From Nemertoderma westbladi (lineage: Eukaryota; Xenacoelomorpha; Nemertodermatida; Nemertodermatidae), in contig JAUCBJ010000608.1 in NCBI GenBank assembly GCA_032718475.1, positions 23,925-87,924 of the forward strand: a DNA stretch of 64,000 bases, in the 5' to 3' direction. Positions 20,485 to 31,163 of the stretch are shown here, piece by piece. The notes below the pieces were generated by a model. It was not told the DNA's origin, ran no database searches, and saw only the letters and a list, made by a program, of their open reading frames with translations. Made by a program: the position numbers and the translations under genes. Numbering within the stretch: position 1 is the stretch's first letter; every line of letters starts with the position of its first letter.

Positions 20485-20704
20485 TGGTATAAAATGAGTT
20501 TAATAATGTGGTATTATATAATAATAATATAATGTATAAAATATAAACGCAATGTCAATGAATCTAAGGTACACATTGCATAATATACATGGATGTAATA
20601 GCCCTCCACCATCTGCTTAATCCCACTATGCAAACAATGAATACATACATTGTGATGAGGTGCTTTACACTAATATTGATGCGGCATTATTGCATACTAC
20701 ACCA
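20485..20704 (-). repeat. 5' LTR of the gypsy element
   Basis: 220 bp, matches the 15433-15652 LTR throughout by eye. It should contain the element's promoter on -; no clear TATA box could be singled out in this AT-rich sequence. Confidence 0.93.
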
Positions 20705-20930
20705 CAGTATAAAGGGATTACACACTATCCTACTTACTTTTACAATAAACAACCCCAAAAGCTGGAATTATGTGCAAATTTAATTTCTAGAACTTTCATG
20801 TCACAACACCCTAATTTATTCGTATACTCATTATTAAGTGTGAGCTCCATGTGAACGATCACGAACATGTGAATGTCTGGGTGTCATTCATTGGTATACG
20901 CCGATGACTACTACTACTACTAGGATCGGC

Positions 20931-21791
20931 ATGCCGCATTGCAGCTGCATTTTTAAGAATGCTGTGCCGGCTTATCGACAAAATTGCGCCGCCACAACTC
21001 CCTATCACCCATGACATTTGCTAGATCATCCGCATCTTCAAGGCCAGTGTCCTTTAAGATGCGTCTCAAGAAAGTCATGGGCTGTTCACCATGCTTATTC
21101 ACTCCATGAGGCTGCCAAAGTACAAGATTATGCACTGGCTGGTCCTCATGGCGAAAGCAATGTCATGCAAAGCGGAGGCGATTTTGTTCTAGTGTCAAGC
21201 TTGGGGGAACCAATGAGACACCTCCAATGTTATATAGTGTCTAGTTGGAGATGTGTGCATTGTACTTGACACAATGAACCCGGCGTAGCATTCTTGTGAA
21301 TGTGCCATCCAGAGATTTGGTGTCCTCAGCAGTTAGAGCCAAGCATGGACTTCCATAGAGGAGTACTGAAACTACCGCTGATCTAAATAATCGGACCTTA
21401 AGTTTCCGGTTAATTCTCGGTGACTTCCAAATCCTGGAAAGCCTATTCAAGGCTGCCCATACCTTTCCCTTACGTATTCGTAGGTACTCACCTGACTTCC
21501 GGATCCATGATCCCAGGTAACAGAAGTCGTCTACATGTTCAAGCATACCATCCAGACTGTCTGAGGACTTTCAAAGTTAACTGTCAAAATGTTGGTCTTT
21601 TTGGAGTTAATAAAAATACCAACACTAGAAGCAGCCTGTTCTAATGAGCTGAGGAGCCGTTGGGCTCCCTCTAGTGATTTTGAGAGTACTCTTAAGTCAT
21701 CAGCAAAGTCTAGATCAGTTAGGTACTTAGAAGGATTTCCCCGACTTCTTGAGCTAGTCGGTAAGGTAGAGTTACCATCACCCCATCATCA
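20931..21791 (-). pseudogene. LINE copy D: 3' part, minus strand
   Basis: It matches the C-terminal third of the LINE copy at 51576-54738, from just upstream of the FADD region (21791) to the 3' end (20931). Frames are broken. Recognisable pieces are VDDFCYLGSWIRKSGEYL, KLKVRLFRSAVVSVLLYGSP and, near the 3' end, WRRNFVDKPAQHS. A CTACTACTACTAGGATC tract borders the 3' end. Confidence 0.85.
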
Positions 21792-23715
21792 GTTAGTTCA
21801 CTTTACGTCTATACTTTCAGTGATGTTGTATACATTTCTCAATTCAATATTTATTTGATTCATTCTCAGGTGTAATAATATATTTCGTTACATCCACGAT
21901 GAGTAATATAGGTGTCATCAGGGACTGTTGTTATTGTAATAATTGTATCCTAGCTATTATCAAAAAGACTATAATGTACCTTAGGCTGGGCACGACTATC
22001 CATAAAGGCCAATTTACATCATAATATGGTTTATTCGTTTTAAATAGTTTGATTTCGCCCTTCAATATATAAAATACATGTCAGTTCGATGGGCGCACCA
22101 AGTGAAATGACTACACCATTATTTATGCCTCATAATTCGAATGATAATTTCGCACCATTAACCAACAATTATTACTGGGATAGTATCCTGGGATATTAAA
22201 CTCATACATAAAATTTTACACGTATGCGAATTTTAGCTCAACAAATTAGTCTGCATAATACTATATAACAATATGAGAATGTATTTTATGAATATGGGAG
22301 TAACATGCCTCGCCTCTATGTTTACTGTGATGAAGCGAAATTTTGTGATAGTAAAATATAAAATATTTATGCCTCGGGGGAAATTAATGTTCCCACATGG
22401 TATCAACAAAATCTAACTGCATGCCGATTTCTGAACGATTATCAACTTATATCAGAAATTGAACAACGTAATCCGCATGGTGTTCTACAGTTCTGTGCTG
22501 TACTGTACAGTACATACAGCAGTTATCACTTTTCTAGGAATCCTAGCCTGTGTATTTGGTAGCATATCATTCTACATAGATTGATGAAAGCCGCTTGCTT
22601 ATCCTCGCTTTTGCGACCAAATATGTCTTGTCCTTGGGAAGAAGATACCGCTATCTAAAATTATGTTGTGTGCAGGTAATCCAAGGATTGATTTTTTTCA
22701 CTCACCAGGGAGCATTTGAATTGAGATAAAATGAAATGTAATAGGGGTTTGTTGGATGTGCGAATCAATATTAATAGCACAGGATGGAGACAGGATAATG
22801 CATGACATTAGTTATCCCCTTGCAAATCTCAAATTTCCAGTTTCTCATGGAATAGTTTGCTAATGGGAATGTTATTTTGCTCTCTTGTTTATTTTGTATT
22901 ATTATTAAATTGTTTCTTTTACTAGTGTAATTATAAGTATATCTGCAATTGTCGTGTAATACTGTAAGACGTGTATGTTACCCTACCAGAGAAAGTATAT
23001 ATATGTTTCCATGTAATTTTGGACTGTATTATGTCACTGTGTATAATCGATTGTTCTTCCAGCATAAGTAAGTAAACTGTATCCCAGTACCATATATAGG
23101 TATCTCTGTAATTTTGAGTAATATTGTTAATGTTTATAAATCTGTATCAATATGTCTGTCTGTATGTAAAGTTGAACTGTTCGTTCTACCAGCATTAGTA
23201 GTACGTATATATGTATCACTGAAATCCCTTTGTGTTTTTCGTTTGTTTGTATATGTATGGCTGTAAATTTGGACTGTAATATGTATTGTGTTTACCAAAC
23301 TATTTTCATCTTAGAAATGATATATTAAAAATATAATGTGTTCAGGAAGTCCACAAAAAAATAATCCCAATAGTGACAACACTTTCAATACTAACATAAA
23401 TTTCGAATTTACATAATATTAGTTATTCATAACCACATATGTTTGAAGGTCAGTGTATGTATGACTATCCTTACGATCAAGCAGTCCTCCAACAAGAATG
23501 ATTTAAACTAAACTATGCGATTTCATCTTAAATATGTTAGTATGTTAAATAGGTTGAGCTAATGTAATGGGGATAAATTAAATCCTTCCTTCCTTCCTTG
23601 TCAATGTTTCAATGTCTATTCATTTTGCAGAAACAAGCTGGGAACAAGCTAATTGGAGCTGGATCGATTAGGCAAACTAGTAGAAATTTAAGGGAATAAT
23701 ATATACTGAAACAGA
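21792..23715. other. Intronic DNA, no gene recognised
   Basis: AT-rich sequence without convincing coding frames. About 22880-23330 holds loosely repeated phrases (TCTTCCAGCATAAGTA, CTACCAGCATTAGTAG, TGTAATTTTGGACTGTATTA), suggesting a degenerate tandem repeat of roughly 130-200 bp. Confidence 0.5.
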
Positions 23716-23997
23716 TGCATGTAGACGACTTTTGTTACCTGTGATCATGGATCCGGAAGTCTGGTGAGGACCTTCGAATACGTAAGGGAAAGGCATGGGC
23801 AGCCTTGAATACGCTTTCCAGGATTTGTAAGTCACACAGAATTAATCGGAAACTTAAGGTCCGATTATTTAGAGCAGCAGTAGTGCCAGTACTCCTCTAC
23901 GGGAGTCCATGCTGGGCTCTAACTGCTGAGGACACCAAATCTCTGGATGGCACATTCACAAGAATGCTACATCGGGTTACGGGTTCATTGTGTCAAT
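23716..23997 (+). pseudogene. LINE copy E: short internal fragment
   Basis: The + frame reads LSRICKSHRINRKLKVRLF and VPVLLYGSPCWALTAEDTKS, matching 54135-54395 of LINE copy A. It breaks off after FTRMLHRVTGSLCQ, where a few bases differ from the family. No endonuclease or RT core remains. Confidence 0.85.
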
Positions 23998-25600
23998 AAC
24001 TAAATATTCTTAATATTTTGTGAAGCTGACATAGCATATCAATGTGAATGTGCAGCTTCAATGCGGAAGGCTGATTATAGTACAGTATAGGAGTATACAT
24101 AGCTGAGCGCAAATTTTGGGGGGCCAATGGGACACCTCTATGGTGGCCCATGCCTGCCACTATGTAACTCTTGATGAAATATTTAAATAATAAATAAGTG
24201 GAAAAAATATATGTTGCGCTGTCAGTCAGAGAGGTAACAGGAACAGCCCACGGGGTAAGGATTTACCCCTGGGGCGCTAACTGTCAGGATAGTCTGATAC
24301 CAACTGTCAGACAGTCTTTTTCAACTATCAGATAGATGATCGGATCGCCCAGTTACAAGTTGCCCTCAGTTGTATTTTTTAAACCCTAAATTAAATTAAA
24401 TATTTAAATTAATAATAATATTTTAAAATTAAACTAAATTGTTGACAGAGTCTCTTACTACTTCCGAAATCGTTGATCGTGGTACCGGTACCGGAATCTG
24501 GCTTTGATTATAAACACTGAACTGCTGAACGATGGCGGAATCTACGAAACCCGTATTCCTAATCCCTGAATCCTGTAATCCGAGAAGGCGACGGAGTCAT
24601 TAAAGGTAAACAATGAAACGATCGCGATGGACAACGGAATCTATTCAATCCAGAACGATACGATGGCGACGGAGTCTATTACCTGATTACAATATTAAAC
24701 ACGGAACCTGGAACCAGAACGATCAGACGATGGCGAGACAGCGAGCGAGCGAGGTATACCGAGGTAACCTACAAAACACAAAACGACAAGCAGGCGACGG
24801 AGTTTATTAAACCCAGTACGATATGGTGCATAGCGATCGAGACGTACAACGCGACAACGGTGTCTATTAAACCTAGAACCGAAGACGACGGAGTCTATAA
24901 ACCTGGAACAATGCGAACGAGGCTACTGTAAAGTTAGACTGGTTTGTGAGATTAACCTGCCAATACTAACTCAATAGAATTCGCTTTCTTCGAATTCCTA
25001 CTAATATATACTGTATGACATTGCTTTATAAGTCGTCTTCATTATAAGCCTCGTTGTGCTCGTCCTGTTTTGTATTTAAATATATTTCCTAAACGCAGAC
25101 TGACGGACGATCTTTATAACTACCGATGCCTTCAATAGGCGAAGCCAGGTATGGTTTATAGGAATATAGTCTACGCAGTAATCGTCTTCATTATATGCCT
25201 CATTGCGCTCGTCGCTCGTCCTGTTTTGCATTAAAATATTTTTCCTAAACCAAGACAGACGATCTTTATACAGATATAACTATGCGAAGTTTCGAAAATG
25301 TGCGAGTAACTGCAGATACATCTATGTGGAGATGTGTGATACAACGCCAATGCATCGTATGCCGATGTAGTAATATGGGTATTTATATAATATATATTAC
25401 AATTCCCCTCTGGTTAGGCTACAGTAAAAACTCCCAGCAGCTACTGTAGCTGCTCCACACCCCTGCAGAGACCATATTAACCAATAATGGGCAGGATTAA
25501 ATTTGTACTCCATGATTGTGAAGTTTTAATTACGTTTAGATCAATTAATGGTACCCCTACGCTAAGGCTCACTCACTTCGTGGCTCGCCCCACAGTAGTC
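23998..25600. other. Intronic DNA with degenerate repeats
   Basis: About 24530-24920 holds a run of degenerate ~25-40-bp phrases around GGCGACGGAGTCTATTAAACC. At about 25020-25110 and 25185-25265 a ~80-bp segment is duplicated (GTCTTCATTATAAGCCTC / GTCTTCATTATATGCCTC, then CTCGTCCTGTTTTG and TTTCCTAAAC). No coding frame could be supported. Confidence 0.55.
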
Positions 25601-25603
25601 TGG

Positions 25604-25975
25604 CAGCCATGGTCCTTGTATTACTGATCTTGGGGGCAGTGGCAGCCCTGGGCCACGAGGGGGTATTTTATTTTTTACTATTAGTTTTTTAATGGCAGCC
25701 ATGGTCCAATTCTATTACGGATTCTGGGGGCAGTGGCAGCACTGTGCCACGAGGGGGTATTTTATTTTTTTACTATTAGTTTTTTTAATGGCAGCCATGG
25801 GCCAATACTATTACTGATCTTGGGGGCAGTGGCAGCCCTGGGCCACTAGGGGGTATTTTATTATTTTTACTATTTTTTTTTAATGGCAGCCATGGGCCAA
25901 AAGCTGTTATCTGATTATGGGGTGATGGCAGCCCTGGGCCACGTGGGGTATTTTTTTTCTTTAACAGTATTTATA
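25604..25975 (+). repeat. ~93-bp tandem repeat, 4 copies
   Basis: Four units start TGGCAGCCATGG and contain GGGGGCAGTGGCAGCCCTG, GGCCACGAGGGGGTATTTTA and a T-rich tail. The units differ by a few percent. The T-rich stretch continues to about 26150. Confidence 0.85.
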
Positions 25976-26219
25976 TTACATGGAAATTTTTTTGTGAGTT
26001 TTTTTTTACCTTTTTTTTCCAAGATATTTTTTACTGAGATTTTTTTTAAAGATATTTTATTTTACTTATTTTTTTTAAGACATTTTTTTAATTATTTTTT
26101 TTTCAAGATATTTTCCACTTATTTATTATTTAAATATTTTATCAAGAGTTTTATAGTGGCAGCCATGGGCCACCATACACCTCCAATGTTGTATAGATGT
26201 TTTATGTATAGATATAATG

Positions 26220-26405
26220 ATGTTTTTTGTTCTAGAACGTAAATTTCATCTTCTGATTGATGTTAGCTATTGTTTTTTATTATGGTAGCTAGTTTTGTTA
26301 ATGGGTATTCTCATGATGTATTTTGTTCTAGAACGTAAATTTCACCTCCTGAGAGAGGTTAGCTATTATTTTTTAATATGGTACTGTAGCTAGTGTTTTT
26401 TTAAA
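26220..26405 (+). repeat. ~105-bp duplication with TTTTGTTCTAGAACGTAAAT
   Basis: Two copies, each TTTTGTTCTAGAACGTAAAT, then TTCA(T/C)CT and GTTAGCTATT. TTCTAGAA is a palindrome and resembles a heat-shock-factor half-site pair, but a function is not claimed. Confidence 0.65.
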
Positions 26406-26596
26406 GGTAGCTAGTGACTCCATATTATAAAAGAAAATTTGTAGTGCCCCTTTTATTTAGACAATTTCCATATCATCCAGATATTCTAGAAATGACTAAT
26501 AAAAATAAGAAATAAATCTAGAGAAATAAAATGAGAAATAAATCTAGAAATTTTTTGGATGCTCTGGAAAAGATAATAATAATATTATTAAACACT

Positions 26597-26893
26597 AAGG
26601 CAACAATAAACAGCGCAAATAACTTAAACTTCATGATTTGAGAAATAAAGATTCTAAAAAACAGCTGACGTTTCGATTATTTATTATTTTGTAAATTGTT
26701 TTTTTGTATTGTTATTTCAATCTTCACCAGCCTTATTATTGTATTTAGTACTGTCTTTCACTAATTTTCAGTTATATTTGTTTTTGCTTTGAAAATGATT
26801 ATTGTTTAATAAATCGAAACGTCAGCTGTTTTTTAGAATCTTTATTTCTCAAATCATGAAGTTTAAGTTATTTGCGCTGTTTATTGTTGCCTT
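26597..26893. repeat. Inverted repeat / fold-back element with ~84-bp arms
   Basis: The left arm at 26597-26681 and right arm at 26809-26893 are reverse complements with about one indel. Each contains CGAAACGTCAGCTGTTTTTT and AGAATCTTTATTTCTC. The spacer is ~127 bp. ATTATTAAACAC occurs on both outer sides. It may be a small fold-back transposon (MITE-like). Transcripts of either strand would form a long hairpin. Confidence 0.85.
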
Positions 26894-27739
26894 AATAAGC
26901 TTCAGATTCCTAGCAACTCAAACTCTATCATTATTAAACACAATAAACTAGTTCTTTTAATTAAGCAACGGTAGTGTTCTGACTGAGTATAATAAAAAAT
27001 GTATAATGACTGCGGCGTACGCCAGTTATGGACATTTACAATATTTATTGTTTACGTAGTTGCCGGGCAACCAGCAGATATACAGAGTTATCTGAGTACT
27101 GACTGACGGACAGGCAGCTTATAGAAATTAACCGTATCCTACCGGTACTGCATGAATTAGCGTGACGCTAAAATATAATTTACATTCGGATCAGTAAAAA
27201 CTCTATTTTGACATCTGCCTATATTTTGTATAAAAAACTAGCTAGTGAATAATTACTAGCTACTTTGACTATCAAATAAAAATTACTAGCTACCATGACT
27301 CATAAATTATTCCAGACAAATATATAATTGAGAATTAAAAGATCTCTTTAATTTTTTCACTAGCTAATAAAAAGAACTAGCTAACACAAAATCAAAATTA
27401 CTAGCTACCATCTTACTAGCAGAAGGTCAAATATTTAGCAAGTCGTTAGACTTGATTACTGTAAGAAAAAAAGCTACTGGCTACTGGCTACTGACTACTG
27501 GCTACTGACCTAGAGCAAAAACGGCTCTAACGATTTTGATGAAATTTTGCATGGACCATGAAAATGGATTTCTAAGGGTACTGGCAGGGCCTTCATAAAA
27601 TAACCACATATTCATTAGATTTACAAAAAAGTAATCAAAGAGATTGAGGGTTTTATGATTATTCATCGGTATTCTCCAAATATATCAGCAATATATACCA
27701 ACATAACACAGTAACACCAATTAATAACAGAATCAAATA
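26894..27739. other. Intronic DNA with scattered ACTAGCTA phrases
   Basis: Short degenerate repeats of TACTAGCTAC and CTACTGGCTACTGACTACTG occur between about 27230 and 27515. No coding frame recognised. Confidence 0.5.
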
Positions 27740-28060
27740 ATGCGGTGAACAGTCAGTATGTGTAGTTGAATCTCGTTGCGTGACGCCGCGATGTGGCGAT
27801 GTTCTGGGCTTAGAAAGATATACACACTGACTGAATTGCGTGAGTTTCTATAGGCACTGTCCAACACAAAATGAAAATCGCTCTGATTGGTCGAGCCGAA
27901 CAAAGAACAAAGAAAGCCAAAAAGCTCCACGTCGACATATCAGCTGATAGATGTCGTCATCTGAACTACACTGTATTAAGAGTATTTTGGCGTAATGCGG
28001 CAGAATGGCTAGTTATGTCCGCTAAAGTACACATACAGAAAAATGGCTTTTAAACCATAT
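27740..28060 (-). mobile_element. Diverged antisense LTR fragment related to the BEL LTR
   Basis: Read on -, this stretch follows the middle of the BEL LTR (29959-31163) in order: a GTACTTTAGCGGACATAA segment, ATCAGCTGATAT, CGTCGACGTGG, TTTCTTTGTTC, GACCAATCAGAGCG (CCAAT box), a GTGTTGGA segment and AGAAACTC. Identity is only moderate and there is no internal region beside it, so it is probably part of an old solo LTR. Confidence 0.7.
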
Positions 28061-28099
28061 TCAAAAAATGTGTCCATTAAATTCCCCATACACGATATA

Positions 28100-29958
28100 G
28101 TACTGATATGTGTTGGTCCCATGATCATAGAGTGAAATGAAGTAACACTTCCTACTTGGCCTCTTATTTTTTTGAGGGCAGCTCTGTGTCCAGGCCTGTT
28201 ATTTTATGAAGGCCCTGGTACTGGTGAAATCGCGGTTTAAATTGAAACATCTCAACTTGTTTTATTTCGAAAAATAGCCCCAAACGACCAAAATTGCCAT
28301 AGGCACAATGATAGAAACACCAGCTGGCACTCATGAAAAATGTATAGAGATGGCCTGGTAATGCATTCAATAGTAAGGGCAACTAACAAAGAAGTACTTT
28401 CTCTGCCAAGTTTTATTATCACTCTACTCTATAACCCAGACAGTAAGCAAACATTAACTGGTTTAGCTGGCTATTACAGTCTCAGCTAAATAACTAATTC
28501 TAGTTGTTCTAGAACAAAAAACCTCAGGTTAAAAGCCATTTTCATATGATAAAATTTGGACAAAAGTCATCGTGGACAGGTACCTGGACCCCCTCCCAAA
28601 TTTTTCTACAAATCTTAATTAGATAGCATGAAATTTGAAACAGAGATACTGTAGTTTCACCTCCCTCCTCTTTGCTGAGTGAGCCAGAATTGTTTTATTT
28701 TTGCTTTCATCCTTTAGCTACAAGCGTTTGAAAAAGGTGTCTCCATCGGTATTGCGCCAGTTACACCGCAGTTATTCTTCAACCTTATAGCGATTTGTTG
28801 ATATTGACAGAAAGCTGGCCATGCAAGGATTCCAAATATGTATCACAATCTGAATTTCGTCGTAAAACAGCAGAGCTATATGGGCATTCTAAAGTTGCAT
28901 GGTTTTACACCTGCGCAAGGTTATTTTATTCTATTAATAAAATTATTTTTTTTTTTACGACACTATATTCCAGGATGGTGTAGTAATGCCGTAAAAAAAT
29001 GGCTAGCTAATACGATATTGCATCAGTACAGTGCAGTGATTCTTCAATGTTATATTGATTCGTTGGTACTGATGGAAAGCTGGCCTTGCAAGGATTCCAA
29101 ATATGTAAAAATATTTGCATTTGGTTGTTAAATAACGAAATATGGGCATTCGAAAGTTGCATATATTTGCTTCCGCTGCAGGCCATTTATTCTATTTATT
29201 GTTATTTAATAGCCACGTTATTGAAATGAGCAGAATTTATAGAATTCAGCTTTAAAGGATAAGAAGTAGTAATGAACCCAAGTAATACAATGCAATGTCT
29301 AGGCCTACATCCATAATTGACTTTGGTACAGCTCTGTTCCGCAATTCATCGTTAATTGGAATGAATAAGGTGAAACAGCACAATACATCTCATGATCTAA
29401 TATAATTATAATAATACATCAGAGCGACAGAACTCAGTTCCGGTAAAGCTAGCTGGCCCGATTGTCTGTCTTCTGAGATCTGTCGGTTTGATGTATTATT
29501 ATTATAAATTATATTAGATAAAGTGATGTGTATATTGTGCTGAATAATATTTGGAGCTCTCCTGTGTAATGTGTGATTGCCGACTGAACTTTCACTATTA
29601 TCCGTCCATTCATTCCAGTTGACAATTAATTGCGGAACAGAGATGTAACAACTTATCACTTATTATTAACACTTATACTCCATTTATGTAGTGTTTTTAC
29701 TAGTTACTACTAATAACTAGTAATACTACACCATACCCTAGTAATATAGTGTCATTATTTAGGTACATGGACCGCTCCAAATTTTCTACAAATTTTCATG
29801 AGAATGCATAAAATTTGAAACAGATAGTTTACATCCCTTTTCCTCTGTGGGTGAGTTATAATTATTTATTACATGGCAAAAAATGTCGAACTCCATTCAT
29901 TATTCTCGAGGAATTTTATTTTTTCAGAGTATCAGCGAGGTCAAATGATGGAGAGAAT
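28100..29958. other. Dispersed repeat region (28.55-29.2 kb), no gene
   Basis: The segment at about 28570-28830 recurs as a reverse complement at 44050-44560 (shared phrases: CACCTCCCTCC, CTACAAGCGTTT, GTCTCCATCG, CGCAGTTATT, TATAGCGATT, GAAAGCTGGCC). Within this region GAAAGCTGGCC...GCAAGGATTCCAAATATGTA occurs twice (28810 and 29077). Another partial copy lies at about 29765-29860. This is an unclassified interspersed repeat. Confidence 0.6.
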
Positions 29959-30245
29959 TGTAAAAGCTTTTACTGAATTGTCCAGTTATTTTTCCTTATT
30001 TTTCCCGTAAAGTACTCTGTAGTTGGTTTACCAGGCATAAAAAGGCCGTGTCCTTGCTGTACTGGTGTTTTAGCGGACATAAAAGCTATTTCTTCTGTAT
30101 TTGTACTTTAGAGGACATAATCCGTAATTCCGTGACGTAAAAGCTCGATACTCTTGAAAACAGTGTCGCTACCATGACGACGGCTAGCAGCTGATATTGC
30201 CACGTCGACGTTTCTTTGTTTCTCTGTTCTCTCGTTGTTCATGTT

Positions 30246-30287
30246 GACCAATCAGAGCGTTTGTGATCTCTGTGTTGGAGGTATATA
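30246..30287 (+). promoter_or_regulatory. LTR core promoter: CCAAT box and TATA box
   Basis: GACCAATCAG begins at 30246 and GGTATATACAG includes TATATA at 30282-30287. The spacing (~30 nt) and a following CTCAGTA / TTCAGTG initiator-like sequence fit an RNA polymerase II promoter. The same boxes occur 10835 bp further right in the 3' LTR. Confidence 0.6.
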
Positions 30288-30980
30288 CAGAAACTCAGTA
30301 GTTCAGTGTTATGTTTTTGTCCAGAGCCTAAGAACCGGCTTTGGCACCTCCGTGTTTAGTTTTTAGTCTTACACTAGTAGGTTTAATTATAAAGGGCATA
30401 TATCCTTTAACCTGCATACTGATGACTGATGTCTGCATACTGCAGTACTGCATACACTGCATACTGTGTAACATTGTGCATACTTTTATATTGTTATACT
30501 GCTATTTACCGTCAGTTCTTCATAATATGGTTGATGAATAATTATATTTGGAATAACGATAAACAACCCCGAAACCCAATATTCTTGATATACCGAAGGT
30601 AAGAGAGAAGGGTTACAGATAAACGATTGTGACTTATGTTAAAGTGGTTTGAAGTGAATCTAATGTTATTTGATAGACCCTACATGAGTCAGTCTGTGTT
30701 CCTTTTATATGTGACTAAAATCAGTGAAGATCGGCAGATTAGTGTGCAGTATTGTGCAGCATTGTGTATGAGTGAGTCTGTTAAAGAAGCATTCCTAAAG
30801 AATGCGCCATATATGTGAATTATAATTAAGCCATATCGTTGTGAGTAGTTTAAGTCATAACTCTGTTTATGTAGATAAAGCGCCACGTCTTAAAGGAACT
30901 GTTAATATTACCGAAGGTGAATAATATTGTCAGAGATTATATAATACTGTCAGTCGAATAATACATTAGGCTTACATAGC

Positions 30981-30986
30981 AATAAA
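30981..30986 (+). promoter_or_regulatory. LTR polyadenylation signal AATAAA
   Basis: AATAAAAATT lies ~700 bp after the TATA box inside the LTR. In the 3' LTR the same site would end the element's transcript. This would imply a long R region. Confidence 0.45.
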
Positions 30987-31163
30987 AATTAAACCGTCGA
31001 ACCCAATCTCCCGGGAATATCCAGCGGGTGAATGGTCGCGCACGGATTGGTTTCGACTAGTGTAGTGAATCAAATACTTGTCATAGACTAAAAAGCAGAT
31101 TTATTATCTAGAAGACATTCTAATTTGGCGGGTTAAACTGCCAAAGGTCTGAAAGCGCGAACA

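Larger units (their letters stand above)
15433..20704 (-). mobile_element. Full-length young Ty3/gypsy LTR retrotransposon
   Basis: Two 220-bp LTRs (15433-15652 and 20485-20704) appear identical by eye and end in TG...CA on each strand. CAGTA directly flanks both sides (15428-15432 and 20705-20709), a perfect 5-bp target duplication. On -, the sequence after the 5' LTR is TGGCGCAGTTGTG, a plausible tRNA primer-binding site. Before the 3' LTR lies the purine tract AAGGGGGGCA. One long gag-pol frame fills the interior. Identical LTRs mean insertion was recent. It lies in the 33-kb GPCR intron on the same strand as the gene. Confidence 0.95.
29959..31163 (+). repeat. 5' LTR of the BEL derivative
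   Basis: 1205 bp. It carries a CCAAT box (GACCAATCAG, ~30246), a TATA box (30282) and AATAAA at 30981, so U3, R and U5 can be roughly placed. Short frames inside it recur identically in the 3' LTR. Confidence 0.93.

Noticed and set aside
25883-26242. 119-codon Phe-rich frame
   Set aside because: It arises from T-rich runs after the 93-bp repeat and has no domain.
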